Shown in pieces: positions 8,517 through 17,046 of a DNA stretch of 64,000 bases (within the stretch, counting starts at the first letter, position 1; each line of letters starts with the position of its first letter). This stretch comes from Paenibacillus ginsengihumi DSM 21568. Lineage in GTDB: Bacteria > Bacillota > Bacilli > Paenibacillales > NBRC-103111. Location of the stretch: contig NZ_KB905572.1 in the NCBI RefSeq assembly GCF_000380965.1, positions 1-64,000 of the forward strand, in the 5' to 3' direction. The notes beneath the pieces are model-generated. The model searched no databases. It had not been told where the DNA came from and was given only the letters and a program-made list of their open reading frames with translations. The translations under genes and the position numbers were made by a program.

Positions 8517-9551
8517 TTACGCTCTGGATCTCGACAGCAAATACAGAAAATACGGAGCGCCGATGATCGCCACGACGATGCCGGTCGGAATTTCCGACGG
8601 CTGCAATATCCAGCGGCCGATCGTATCGGCCGTGATCACGAGCAGCGCGCCGAGCACGGCCGAGCAGGGCAGCAGCAGCTGGTGCTTCGCCCCAACCAGG
8701 CGCCGCGCCAGATGCGGACCGATCAGCCCGACGAAACCGATGCCTCCGCTGACGGAGACGCTGGATGCGGCCAGGCCGACGGCTGCCGCCAGCAGCTTGA
8801 ACTGCTCCCTGGAGACCGCGGTGCCAAGCCCGATCGCCATCGGCTCGCCAAGCTGAAGCACGTTCATGACCTGCGCCTTATAGAAGACGTAAGGCAGCAG
8901 CACGACAATCCACGGCAGCAGCGCGAGCACGAATTTCCAGTTCGCTCCCCAGATGCTGCCGGCCAGCCAGGTCGCCACAAACTGATATTTCTCCGGAGAC
9001 AGCCGCAGCGTCAGCACGATCATCGCCGCGCTGATGGCAGCCGCGACGCCGACCCCTGTCAGCAGCAATCTCGTCGGAGACAAGCCTTGGTGGCGCTTGT
9101 AGGCAAGCGAATAAATAAGCGCAGCGGTCAAGCCCGAGCCGACAAGCGCCAGCACCGGCAGCAGAAAGACCGGCGCCGCCATCGTCGTCGGGAAGTAAGC
9201 CACGAACAGCATCACCATGATCCCGGCGCCGGCATTGATCCCGAGGATGCCGGGGTCCGCCAGCGCATTGCGCGAGATGCCCTGCATAATGCAGCCGGAC
9301 ACGGCAAGCCCTGCGCCGATCAGCAGCGAGATGACGATCCGCGGCAGGCGGAATTCGAACAGGATCAGCTCCTGCTTCTCCGTCCCCATGCCAAACAGCG
9401 TGCGCAGCACATCCCACGGCGACAGGCGGATATGCCCCGTGTTCATGCTGATCAGAAAAACAAGAACGACAAGAAGGCCGATGACAGAGATGACGACAAT
9501 GCCCCGTTTCCTTCTTCGTTGCTCCGAAAATGAAATCGTTGCAGCGTCCAT
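8517..9551 (-). CDS. Iron-siderophore ABC permease, FecCD type (second subunit)
   Basis: A 344-residue integral membrane protein with about ten hydrophobic segments. It has the FecCD hallmarks: LPRIVISLLIGAGLAVSGC, the LGINAGAGI segment and the C-terminal GGIGFVGLIGPHLARRLVG cytoplasmic loop that contacts the ATPase. It would form the heterodimeric channel with the preceding permease and import a ferric siderophore. Its ATG follows directly on the stop codon of that gene. No ATPase gene is present in the cluster; Bacillus YfiZ-YfhA-type systems likewise borrow a shared ATPase such as YusV. Expected to be iron regulated through the upstream Fur sites. Confidence 0.9.
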   Translation of the reverse strand: MDAATISFSEQRRRKRGIVVISVIGLLVVLVFLISMNTGHIRLSPWDVLRTLFGMGTEKQELILFEFRLPRIVISLLIGAGLAVSGCIMQGISRNALADPGILGINAGAGIMVMLFVAYFPTTMAAPVFLLPVLALVGSGLTAALIYSLAYKRHQGLSPTRLLLTGVGVAAAISAAMIVLTLRLSPEKYQFVATWLAGSIWGANWKFVLALLPWIVVLLPYVFYKAQVMNVLQLGEPMAIGLGTAVSREQFKLLAAAVGLAASSVSVSGGIGFVGLIGPHLARRLVGAKHQLLLPCSAVLGALLVITADTIGRWILQPSEIPTGIVVAIIGAPYFLYLLSRSRA

Positions 9552-10646
9552 CTACAGCTCCCGCCTTTCTTTACGCGCCAAATACAGGAAGAAGGGAACG
9601 CCGATCAATGCGATCAGCGCCCCGAGCGGCGTTTCGTAAGGCGGCCGCACCATCCTTGCCGCCAGATCGGCGTACACGACGAGCAGACTGCCGAGCACCG
9701 CGGAGCACGGGATAATCCAGCGGTAATCGACCCCGACCAATTTGCGCGCCAAGTGCGGAATAATGAGTCCGACAAAACCGACTGCGCCGACGACCGAAAC
9801 CGCCGATCCGGCCAAAACCAGCACAATGACTGCCCCCGCCAGCTTGACCAGATTCGTCCGCTGTCCGAGCCCGCGGGCGACCTCTTCGCCCAGGCTCAGC
9901 ATCGTAATTGAACGGGACAGGGCAATAGCCCCGGCAATCGCGGCGGCTACCCAGGGCAGCATGATTTTTAGCTGATACCATTTGGTGCCCGCCACCCCGC
10001 CGGCATACCAGAACGCCAAGTCCTGACCGACTTGAAAATACAGCGCGATCCCTTCGCTCAGCGCGCTGAACAGGGCGCTGAGCGCCGCGCCGGCCAATAC
10101 GAGGCGCACCGGCGTCAGTCCGCCTTGGGCGAGCGAGCCGATTCCGTATACGAGCCCCGCGCCGACGCCCGCCCCGATGAAGGAAAACATAATCAAGTGC
10201 ATGAAGGGCAGCCCGGGATAAAGAGCGAAGCAAATCGCCAGCGCCAGTCCCGCCCCGGCGTTGAGTCCGAGCAAGCCGGAATCCGCCAGCGGATTGCGCG
10301 TCATCCCCTGCATGATCGCCCCCGCCACGGCGAAGGAGGCGCCGACCATCGCCCCTCCGAGCACTCGCGGCAGCCTGAGCTCCTGAATAATTTGATGCTG
10401 CGTCACATCGGGGTTAAAGTGGAAGATCGCCTCCCACACGACGGGAAAGCTGATATCGGCAGCCCCGAAAGAAACCGACAGCCCGACGCTCAGCGCCAGA
10501 GCGGCCAGCCCGAAGGTTAGAATGAAGGTTGCCGCCCACGGCCGGCTTCTGACCGCGGCCGCCGCTGCCGGCAGCGGCTCCCTCGGCATCGGCTCCCTTT
10601 GCAGCGGCATCCTTTTATGTTGGATCACTTTCGTCTCTTGAGTCAT
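9552..10646 (-). CDS. Iron-siderophore ABC permease, FecCD type (first subunit)
   Basis: A 364-residue FecCD-family permease. The start at MTQETKV is chosen because GGTGGAG lies five bases before that ATG; a GTG 12 codons upstream has no such site. After a basic, Pro-rich cytoplasmic tail the membrane segments carry LPRVLGGAMVGASFAVAGAI, LLGLNAGAGLALAI and VGAVGFVGLIIPHLARKLVG. It pairs with the adjacent permease. Upstream are a two-copy dispersed repeat and the remains of a binding-protein gene, so this permease pair has probably lost its own adjacent substrate-binding subunit and may use the intact lipoprotein encoded further upstream. Confidence 0.9.
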   Translation of the reverse strand: MTQETKVIQHKRMPLQREPMPREPLPAAAAAVRSRPWAATFILTFGLAALALSVGLSVSFGAADISFPVVWEAIFHFNPDVTQHQIIQELRLPRVLGGAMVGASFAVAGAIMQGMTRNPLADSGLLGLNAGAGLALAICFALYPGLPFMHLIMFSFIGAGVGAGLVYGIGSLAQGGLTPVRLVLAGAALSALFSALSEGIALYFQVGQDLAFWYAGGVAGTKWYQLKIMLPWVAAAIAGAIALSRSITMLSLGEEVARGLGQRTNLVKLAGAVIVLVLAGSAVSVVGAVGFVGLIIPHLARKLVGVDYRWIIPCSAVLGSLLVVYADLAARMVRPPYETPLGALIALIGVPFFLYLARKERREL

Positions 10647-10710
10647 AAGCTCCACCTTTGCTTGCATTCCGTACTCGCACACGCTGCATCGTGAGCGTTA
10701 TTTCGATAAT

Positions 10711-10888
10711 AGACGCCTATGACCAGCGATTCCTGTCGTCATCGGTCGTCACCTGCGGTGTTGAAAATTCGCCGAAGGGTTTCGTCAAATTTTCAAGATA
10801 GACGCCTATGACCAGCGATTCCTTCGTCATCGGTCGCCACCTGCGGTACCTGAAATTTCAGCGTGCGGATATCGCAAAATTTTCAAGA
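10711..10888. repeat. Two tandem copies of a two-hairpin dispersed repeat
   Basis: Two copies of about 88 bp each begin AGACGCCTATGACCAGCG and end ATTTTCAAG. Each has two potential hairpins: ATGAC...GTCAT around GCGATTCC, and TTGAAAAT...ATTTTCAA. Related copies lie at about 23394-23571 and 61190-61275, and a degenerate one near 49944. The array abuts the 3' end of the broken binding-protein gene. Confidence 0.85.
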
Positions 10889-11516
10889 AAGAATTCCGTA
10901 AGCATGTTCAATGGATGCTCGAGCGCGATGATGTCCTGAAAATAGCTGAAACTGCTTAAGCCGCTGCTGCGCCTCGGCTTCTTGGTTAAGCAGCTTGCCG
11001 ATTTCCAGCAGCCGCTCCTTGTAATCGTATTTTCCGTACGGGATCAGGATGGTCGGAGCGATTTTGGACAAGTTGTCGTAAGCATCCTCCTGATAAGTCA
11101 GAATGAGATCGGGATTAAGGCTCGTGATTCGCTCCAGCGACACGGCATCGTCCGCGCTGATGCTCTCCACCCCGTGCAGAAACTCCTTGTAATAAGGAGC
11201 ATCGAAAATCATCGAATTGGGCACGCCGACAGGCTTCACTTCACGCCGGCAGCGATGACATCCCCCGCATAATCCCGCACCGCGACAGCGACTCTTGCAG
11301 GATTGCCGGGAATCTCAACGTCCCGCTTCTCGCTCGAGTAAATCCTGGTAATGTGGCTAGCTTCCTTCCCGCTGTCCGCTTGCTTCTCCTGATCGGAGAA
11401 GCATTCGTTGCGTTAGGCGGATTCGCTTGGCAAGCGCCGGGCAGCACGGCGACGACCAGCAGGAAGCAACCGGCGAGCGCAAAACGCTTCCTTCGGTGCA
11501 ACGTTCCAACCCCCAT
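10883..11516 (-). pseudogene. Broken siderophore-binding lipoprotein gene
   Basis: The first part encodes a lipoprotein signal ending LPGACQANPPN. After a frameshift near the DQEKQADSGKEASH segment it continues as YSSEKRDVEIPGNPARVAVAV. A second frameshift, caused by a tandem duplication of GTGAA, leads into KPVGVPNSMIFDAPYYKEF and LNPDLILTYQEDAYDNL. These are typical of the N-terminal lobe of iron-siderophore binding proteins. The C-terminal lobe is absent: the frame ends at the dispersed repeat array. With two frameshifts and a 3' truncation the gene is dead. Its Fur-boxed promoter is still intact and may now drive the permease genes. Confidence 0.85.
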
Positions 11517-11535
11517 CTCGCACTGAAAAAGTTTA

Positions 11536-11591
11536 TGATAATGATTCTCATTTTCGAGGTTTATTATGGCATTAATTGCGCCGCTTGACAA
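11536..11591 (-). promoter_or_regulatory. Fur-regulated promoter of the permease unit
   Basis: On the minus strand TTGTCA, 17 bases and CATAAT form a sigma-A promoter. It is followed at once by GAAAATGAGAATCATTATCA, a good Fur box. The arrangement implies repression by Fur-iron of the pseudogene and downstream FecCD genes. Confidence 0.8.
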
Positions 11592-11898
11592 GGGTTAAAT
11601 TGATTTTGTTTGAATTGTGACAAAATAAAGCGCGGCTGCGGCTGGACGCTCGAGGGGGCAAGCAAGGGGAGAGCAAGCGGGGCGAAGGCGTGTGGCGGAT
11701 TAATCCACAGCCAAACAGCCCGGCCGAGCAGCAGCAAGCAATGCCGGAATTCCAGCGCACAGCGCTTCCGATCATTCGTGGCCATCGGCTTAACGAACGT
11801 CAGCCCCTTCTTTGCAAGCATGCGGACGAGCCGAAAAAGGCCAATGAACGACTGTTCACGAAGATGGTGCTACCAGACGCTAAATTAACGGCAAGCGC
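11592..11898. other. No convincing gene
   Basis: Between the Fur-regulated promoter and the next terminator hairpin several frames of 67 to 127 codons are open on both strands. None has a recognisable motif or proper start signals. Confidence 0.5.
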
Positions 11899-11928
11899 AA
11901 GACCGCAGCCCTTAACGACTGCGGTCTT
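11899..11928. terminator. Hairpin terminator
   Basis: A perfect ten-base inverted repeat, AAGACCGCAG / CTGCGGTCTT, with a ten-base loop. It lies past the 3' end of the binding-lipoprotein gene; T residues follow it on the plus strand only, so function for the minus-strand gene is likely but not certain. Confidence 0.6.
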
Positions 11929-11963
11929 CTTATCGCCGCCTGATGGCGCGGCATTCTGCGCTT

Positions 11964-12908
11964 TCATTGCAGCACGCTGCCCAGCACGTCGTCGATTATC
12001 CGGCCGCTCGCGATCGGCCCCGAATACAACCAGCTGGAGCTGCGGTCAAAGGCGTACACCTGATTGTTCTTGACGGCCGGAATGCCGGCCCAGACCGGGT
12101 CCTGCAACAGCTGCTCCTTGGACACGCCCTTGCTGTTGACGACGAACAAATAATCCGCGTCCATCTCGGCCAGCTTCTCCAGCGAAAGCTGAATCCAGTT
12201 GTTGTCGCTTGACCGGGAAGCTTCGCGCACCGCATCCGGCGGAGTCAGCCCCAGGTCCTTATACAGCACATCGCCGCTGGACAGCTTCTCGTTGACGACG
12301 TAGACGCTGCTGGCGGTTACCCACAGCGCTGCCGCCTTCTTGCCCTGGGCCGCCTGCTTCAGCTTCTCCCGCGCCTCGGTCGCCTTCGCTTCATAAGCTG
12401 CCAATACGTTTTTCGCTTCCTCGCTTTTGCCGAGCACTTCGCCGACCTTCAGCAGCACTTGCCGCCAGTCGTTATTTTTTTCCGTGCCTACCGTGTAGGT
12501 CGGGGCGATTTTGGCATATTGATCGTACTTATCTCCGGCGACCATGTCCGCGCTGCCCATAATGATCAGATCCGGGCTGAAGCTCATGACCGCTTCGTAC
12601 GGCAGATCGGACGGAATCGGCGGGATGCCGGCGAGCTCACCCTGCAAATAGGCCTGCACCGATTGGCCGCCAACCGACCATTGGGCGACAGGCCTCACGC
12701 CAAGCGCGACCAGATGGTCTTCCAGGTAAGAGGCGATAATGCGCTGCGGCTGGGCGGGAACCTTCACTTCGTGGCCGAGTGCATCGGTTAAGACTCGCTC
12801 CGGGGCGGTTTTTTCGGTGTCGGTTGTCGTCCCGCTGCACGCATTCAGCATCATCGCGGCGCAGAACAGGATGCTGAGCACGACGGGGCGCTTGAGACGT
12901 TTGAACAT
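11964..12908 (-). CDS. Iron-siderophore substrate-binding lipoprotein
   Basis: A 314-residue class III solute-binding protein. Start: GGAGG lies eight bases before MFKRLKRP; a longer frame begins 13 codons earlier but runs through the Fur box. The signal peptide ends in the lipobox LNAC. The mature protein shows PQRIIASYLEDHLVALGV, SPDLIIMG, YAKIAPTYTVG and the C-terminal AFDRSSSWLYSGP region of the FhuD/YfiY-like fold. It should capture a ferric siderophore outside the membrane and deliver it to FecCD permeases, probably those encoded downstream. Siderophore identity is unknown. A Fur box lies directly after its promoter. Confidence 0.9.
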   Translation of the reverse strand: MFKRLKRPVVLSILFCAAMMLNACSGTTTDTEKTAPERVLTDALGHEVKVPAQPQRIIASYLEDHLVALGVRPVAQWSVGGQSVQAYLQGELAGIPPIPSDLPYEAVMSFSPDLIIMGSADMVAGDKYDQYAKIAPTYTVGTEKNNDWRQVLLKVGEVLGKSEEAKNVLAAYEAKATEAREKLKQAAQGKKAAALWVTASSVYVVNEKLSSGDVLYKDLGLTPPDAVREASRSSDNNWIQLSLEKLAEMDADYLFVVNSKGVSKEQLLQDPVWAGIPAVKNNQVYAFDRSSSWLYSGPIASGRIIDDVLGSVLQ

Positions 12909-12930
12909 GATTGACGACCTCCACGGCAAG

Positions 12931-12984
12931 TTGATAATGATTCTCATCTCACATTACTATACCAACCCGCTCCTTGGCTTGCAA
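12931..12984 (-). promoter_or_regulatory. Promoter with Fur box before binding lipoprotein
   Basis: On the minus strand TTGCAA, 17 bases and TATAGT form a promoter. TGAGAATCATTATCAA follows, overlapping the expected transcription start, which implies steric repression by Fur. Confidence 0.85.
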
Positions 12985-13142
12985 GAAATAATATGGAGGC
13001 TCAGCTGAGACGAAAAAAAGGCGCATGAGCCATTTTCTCAACGCCGCAGAAAGCCAGACGTTTTTCTCATCCGCCATTTATTCAAACAAGCTTTTCCATA
13101 TGTAAAATGCAAAGCGGTTCCCTGCAGGACGTTCGCGTGCCT

Positions 13143-13589
13143 CTACTCCTTCAGTAGCCGGACAAACTGCTTGCCGAACTGCCGGCACGCTTCCTTATCC
13201 TCCTCGGACGGGGACAATTCGACCTTCAGCCCCGGCAGCACGACTTCTGCTCCGAGCTCGGTCAGCTTCTCGATCAAGGTGTCTACCGCTGCCCCGTAAG
13301 AAGAATATGCGGAGTCGCAGGAGCCGAAAACAGCCGCCTTTTTACCGTCCAGCTGCAGCGATTCCATATCGTCGTAAAAATCGAGAAACTCGTCGGGCAG
13401 CTCACCGTCTCCCCATGTATAAGCGCCGAGCAGAATGCCGTCATATTGTTCCAGTATGCTCCCGTCCGCGTCCAGAACCGATTTCATGACGAGCTCCCCG
13501 CCTTCCTCCTGCACCCCTTCCGCAATCGCTTCGGCCATCTCCTCCGTGTTCCCCGTCATGCTGGCGTATACCATTACGATGCTTGCCAT
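13143..13589 (-). CDS. Flavodoxin
   Basis: A 148-residue flavodoxin. The start MASIVMVYASMTGNTEEMA is chosen because GAGGGAGAG precedes it and because homologues begin there; the frame is open 14 codons further. The FMN phosphate loop is SMTGNTEE, and the isoalloxazine-contacting loops are LGAYTWGDGELPDEF and FGSCDSAYSSYGAAVD. Flavodoxins replace ferredoxin as low-potential electron carriers when iron is scarce. A perfect Fur box lies between the -35 and -10 elements, which fits that role. The gene stands alone within the iron island. Confidence 0.93.
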   Translation of the reverse strand: MASIVMVYASMTGNTEEMAEAIAEGVQEEGGELVMKSVLDADGSILEQYDGILLGAYTWGDGELPDEFLDFYDDMESLQLDGKKAAVFGSCDSAYSSYGAAVDTLIEKLTELGAEVVLPGLKVELSPSEEDKEACRQFGKQFVRLLKE

Positions 13590-13696
13590 TCCTGCACTCT
13601 CCCTCGAACTTGAATTCATGCAAGGCTGCACTCCCGCGAACGGGATCTTTTGTATGATTTATGACCATGATCTGAAGCCATGCGCGCGCACATTTA

Positions 13697-13726
13697 TTAG
13701 AATAATTGATAATGATTATCATTGTC
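13697..13726 (-). promoter_or_regulatory. Fur box inside flavodoxin promoter
   Basis: On the minus strand TTGACA and TATTCT are separated by 18 bases. The spacer is filled by the core ATGATAATCATTATCAAT, an essentially perfect Fur box. Confidence 0.9.
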
Positions 13727-14436
13727 AATATTGTTTTAGCCTTTTTCGGGCTAATCTGCACTTTGCTGCGAGCGGAGAAGCAAGCTTAGCCGGCGGCCGC
13801 CGAACTTCACGTCGGGCTCGAAGTCCGCGTCAGCGTGCCAACTCCGCGTCGGGATCGAGGTCCGCATTACCGAGCTAACTCCGTGTCGGGGTCGAAGTCC
13901 GCATTACCGAGACTCCGCGTTACCGTGCGAACCCCGTGTTGACGTTTCGGGCATCACGTAAGCGTGCGAAGTCTGCGTTAATGCTGCCCCTCCCGCGGGC
14001 ACACCCAGGCACATGAGGCGGTCCGCTCCCCCGATCATCAGGTTGTGCGCCCCTCCCCAAGCACATGAGACGATGAATTCTGCAAAAAATGCAACATTTT
14101 CCGCATCCTTCGCACTTGTGGAAGAGGCGAACTCTCTTGATTCTTTTGCGGAATCCGAATCCGTTTCGTACCCGGCACGATGCTTTTGGCGCCTGTTCGA
14201 TTCCCCGCCGGGAGCCCGCGGGAACGGCTCCGGCTCGAATTGGAGCCCGTAGGATCGGCGCGAAAATGCCAAGCGGGTCAGGAGCACGGGAACAGCCGTA
14301 GCACGGAGCCAGCCTGACGCGCGGAACCTAGCCTGGGGCACGGGCACCAGACTGACGCGCGGAACCTAGCCGTGGCACGGCACCAGCCCTATTTCGCGCT
14401 GGATGCCTATTGCAAGCGATAAGGCCGCTTCCTTTT
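13727..14436. repeat. Gene-free stretch with two degenerate tandem repeats
   Basis: At about 13800-13912 a roughly 40-bp unit containing GTCGGG-TCGA(A/G)GTCCGC and ATTACCGAG recurs about three times. At about 14307-14385 the unit CTGACGCGCGGAACCTAGCC recurs twice. A TGCAAAAAATGCAACATTT palindrome-like element lies near 14080. A 147-codon minus-strand frame crosses the area but has no domain and no good start; it looks like a by-product of high GC content. Confidence 0.6.
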
Positions 14437-15630
14437 TCACTGCGTTTCGGTGATGCTGTTCTGCCGGCGAAGCGTTACAGCCAGCAGCGTCCCGGACAAG
14501 GCGAGCATCAAGACGGCAGCGAGGCCGTACGGCAGATGGACGTCGATGCGGTACAAGCCGGTGCTCAGCAATGGAGCCACGACAGCAGCGAGGCCTTGCA
14601 CCATGCCGACGAGGCCGGCGATACCGCCTTGCTGGTCTGACGATACGGCCAGCGAAGCGCCGGTCATAAAACCGGTCATCATCAGCCCTGAGCCGATGCC
14701 GAAGAACAAGTAGGCCGCATAGAAGACAGTCAGCTTGGCAAAAAGCAGCATGAGCGCAAAGCTCCATACAAGCAGCAGCGCCCCCCACAGCATCGTCCGC
14801 CGGGGATCGCGCTGCGGCCGCTTCATCAACAGTCCCTGCGTGGCAATCATCGCAATGCCGCAGATCATGAGCCCGAAGGATACGAAGCGGGCGGTCTCCT
14901 TCGTTGTCAGCGACAGCAGGTCCTGAAAGTAAAAGCCGCCGACGACCTGCAGAGAGACGATGCACAGCATAACCGCCATGCCCGACAGCAGGTAGATTCG
15001 CAAGCCATGCTGCAGCGGATGGATGCGGGGCGAACGGACGATTGCGGCAGCCTTGCGGTTCGGCACGGCAAGCAGCACCGCCGCAATGGCGATGAGAGGC
15101 AGCAGCGCGCCGGCATACAGCGGCCAGATCAAGCCGATCAGCGCCAATACTCCCGCGATGGCGGGCCCGAGCACCAGCCCGAGCCCGTTGGCGGCGCCGA
15201 TCAGCGCCATGCCCGCCGACCGGTCGCGCTCATCCGTAACGTCGGCCATATAAGCTTGCGCGGAGGAAGGCACCGCCGGAATAAACACGCCGATCAGCGT
15301 TCTGGCCGCAAGAAGCAGCGCCAGGAGAAGGCCGCCGCTCAACACGTCTTGAAGCCCCGCATACGCTACGCCAGTGAAAAATACATAGCTGACAAACATC
15401 CCGACGAACCCGGCGACGATGACCGGCCTTCTGCCGTACCGGTCGCTCCACCGGCCCCATAGCGGCGACATGACCGCCATCGCGACCGAGCCCAGCGAGA
15501 TAATCAACCCCGAGTGGATTTCGCTTAGCCCCAGCTCCCGCACGAGCGGAGGCATCACGGGCGCGATAATCATCAGCCCGACCATGGCGATGAACACGCT
15601 AAAAAACAAACCAAAACGAATCGTTCCCAT
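14437..15630 (-). CDS. MFS exporter, probable siderophore efflux
   Basis: A 397-residue major facilitator with 12 predicted membrane segments. Start: GGAGGT lies nine bases before MGTIRFGLF; the frame is open upstream but overlaps the Fur site. The conserved loop-2 motif is GRWSDRYGRRPV, and the motif around helix 5 is GAANGLGLVLGPAIAG, typical of drug:H+ antiporters. Its placement under a Fur box beside siderophore uptake genes suggests export of a siderophore, as for YmfD or EntS. No siderophore synthesis genes are visible nearby, so this role is inferred from context only; a general multidrug exporter is the alternative. Confidence 0.8.
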   Translation of the reverse strand: MGTIRFGLFFSVFIAMVGLMIIAPVMPPLVRELGLSEIHSGLIISLGSVAMAVMSPLWGRWSDRYGRRPVIVAGFVGMFVSYVFFTGVAYAGLQDVLSGGLLLALLLAARTLIGVFIPAVPSSAQAYMADVTDERDRSAGMALIGAANGLGLVLGPAIAGVLALIGLIWPLYAGALLPLIAIAAVLLAVPNRKAAAIVRSPRIHPLQHGLRIYLLSGMAVMLCIVSLQVVGGFYFQDLLSLTTKETARFVSFGLMICGIAMIATQGLLMKRPQRDPRRTMLWGALLLVWSFALMLLFAKLTVFYAAYLFFGIGSGLMMTGFMTGASLAVSSDQQGGIAGLVGMVQGLAAVVAPLLSTGLYRIDVHLPYGLAAVLMLALSGTLLAVTLRRQNSITETQ

Positions 15631-15710
15631 TAATGTCTGCACCTCCGGCATTTCCGGCGGCGAGCGGCGCTTTCGGATACCGGTACAGGGCCGGCTTTCC
15701 GGTTCTTCAC

Positions 15711-15729
15711 GATTATGATTATCATTCTC
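15711..15729 (-). promoter_or_regulatory. Fur box before MFS gene
   Basis: On the minus strand GAGAATGATAATCATAATC differs from the 19-bp Fur consensus at only two positions. It lies about 80 bases before the chosen start. A -35/-10 pair is not clear. Confidence 0.8.
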
Positions 15730-15834
15730 AATCATGGATAAACAGCACCGCTTGACGCCTTTCATGCTTCCATTGTACAGAACGGGATGCGAGCCTGCCG
15801 CTCCCGGACGGATCGTCTTTGACGGCCGGCGGAT

Positions 15835-16818
15835 TTATCGATGCGTGAGCAGCGGCCCTCTGTCTCCCCGCAGGCATTCACTCGGATTGTATCCGAACGT
15901 CTGGCGGTATGCGGACGCAAAATGGCTTAAATTCCGGTATCCGACACTGACGGCCGCTTGACTGACATTGACTTCGCCCTCCTCCAGCAAACGGCGGGCT
16001 TCGCTCATCCGCAAATGGCGGATATAGCCGAAGACGGTCGTGCCGAACAGCTCTTTGAAGCCCCGCTTCAGCTTGAAATCGTTGAGGCCGACCGACCGGG
16101 CTAATGCCAGCAGGCTGGGGGGCTTCCGAAAGCTGTCATGGAGCAGCTCGCGGGCGCGGTGCAGGCAGCGAATATCGTCCGATGACAGCTTGAGGCGGGC
16201 GCGCCCGGCAGCTTCGCCTGTTCCCGCTTGAGCGAGATGGCTGGCGAGCAGCTCGTAGCATTTGCCCTCGAGATACAACGGGCGCAGCGGACCGGTATAC
16301 GGGCAGTCCCTCAGCTGCTCGAACAGCTTGGCGACCTGCGGTTGAGCGGCCAGCTGGCGAGCGTACATTCCGCCGCCGGACAAGCGCCGCAACTCCTCGC
16401 CCAGCGTCTCGTAACGGCGCAGATCGATGCGAACCTCCATATGGGACAGCGGAGCGGCCGAACTCAGCTCCGCATCCACGCGGCACTTCTCCAGGTACAA
16501 AAGCGTCGATACGCCAGGGGCCATTTCGCAGCGTGCCGCGCCGTCTCCCGACCACGTTCCGTAACCGGATATCGTGTAGGAGATTTCCAGATGAGGGTAC
16601 TCCGTCTGGATTCGCATCGCCAGCGGCTTGGTCAGGACGCCCTCGTACCGGCTGATCTCGAGCCCGCTGCGCAGGCAGGCGCGCGTCGCTTCGGCGGAAC
16701 CGCAGGGGAGCGGCAGCGCATATGAACGCTCGCTTTTGGCCTGATCCTCCGCAAGCGGCCGGATGTGCGGATGATCGTACATAGAGTCCAGATTATGCGT
16801 AGTCAATCGAAAATTCAC
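15835..16818 (-). CDS. AraC-family regulator, PchR-like
   Basis: A 327-residue protein with a variable N-terminal sensing region and a C-terminal pair of helix-turn-helix motifs: LLALARSVGLNDFKLKRGF, then VSQAAVSVGYRNLSHFASAY. The linking segment ELFGTTVFGYIRHLRMSEA is characteristic of the PchR group, which responds to ferric siderophores and activates their uptake genes. It neighbours Fur-regulated transport genes in the same orientation. The local target could be the MFS or binding-protein genes, but no binding site was identified. It lacks a membrane segment and should be cytoplasmic. Confidence 0.85.
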   Translation of the reverse strand: MNFRLTTHNLDSMYDHPHIRPLAEDQAKSERSYALPLPCGSAEATRACLRSGLEISRYEGVLTKPLAMRIQTEYPHLEISYTISGYGTWSGDGAARCEMAPGVSTLLYLEKCRVDAELSSAAPLSHMEVRIDLRRYETLGEELRRLSGGGMYARQLAAQPQVAKLFEQLRDCPYTGPLRPLYLEGKCYELLASHLAQAGTGEAAGRARLKLSSDDIRCLHRARELLHDSFRKPPSLLALARSVGLNDFKLKRGFKELFGTTVFGYIRHLRMSEARRLLEEGEVNVSQAAVSVGYRNLSHFASAYRQTFGYNPSECLRGDRGPLLTHR

Positions 16819-16913
16819 CCGATGTCCCCCCTTTCGTATCTACTCCGAATAATAACAGGCTTGCAAGCCTGTTTCCATACCTCCCTGTCAGCCGCGTCGA
16901 ACAATTCCGCTCA

Positions 16914-16969
16914 TGCGGCGGTTGGCCGCCACCATGCGGTTGGCCGCCGCCATGCGGCTAACCGCCCGC
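16914..16969. repeat. Short tandem repeat GCGGTTGGCCGCC
   Basis: Three imperfect copies of CATGCGG(C)GGTTGGCCGCC lie in a row between the AraC-type gene and the rhamnosidase terminator. No function was recognised. Confidence 0.6.
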
Positions 16970-17011
16970 TGAGAGTCGCGCGCGGGACGGATCCTCGCCG
17001 CCATACCAAAA

Positions 17012-17039
17012 GGAACCGGGCGACACGCCACCCGGTTCC
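17012..17039 (-). terminator. Terminator of rhamnosidase operon
   Basis: A nine-base perfect inverted repeat, GGAACCGGG / CCCGGTTCC. On the minus strand it is followed by TTTTGG, just after the rhamnosidase stop. Confidence 0.75.
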
Positions 17040-17046
17040 ATCCTTG

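Noticed and set aside
12909-12947. Upstream start MRIIIN for the binding lipoprotein
   Set aside because: Those codons are the Fur box itself (ATGAGAATCATTATCA). A ribosome-binding site and a normal lipoprotein signal favour the ATG 13 codons later.
13904-14347. 147-residue protein in the repeat-rich gap
   Set aside because: Its composition follows tandem DNA repeats, there is no start signal, and no domain was recognised.
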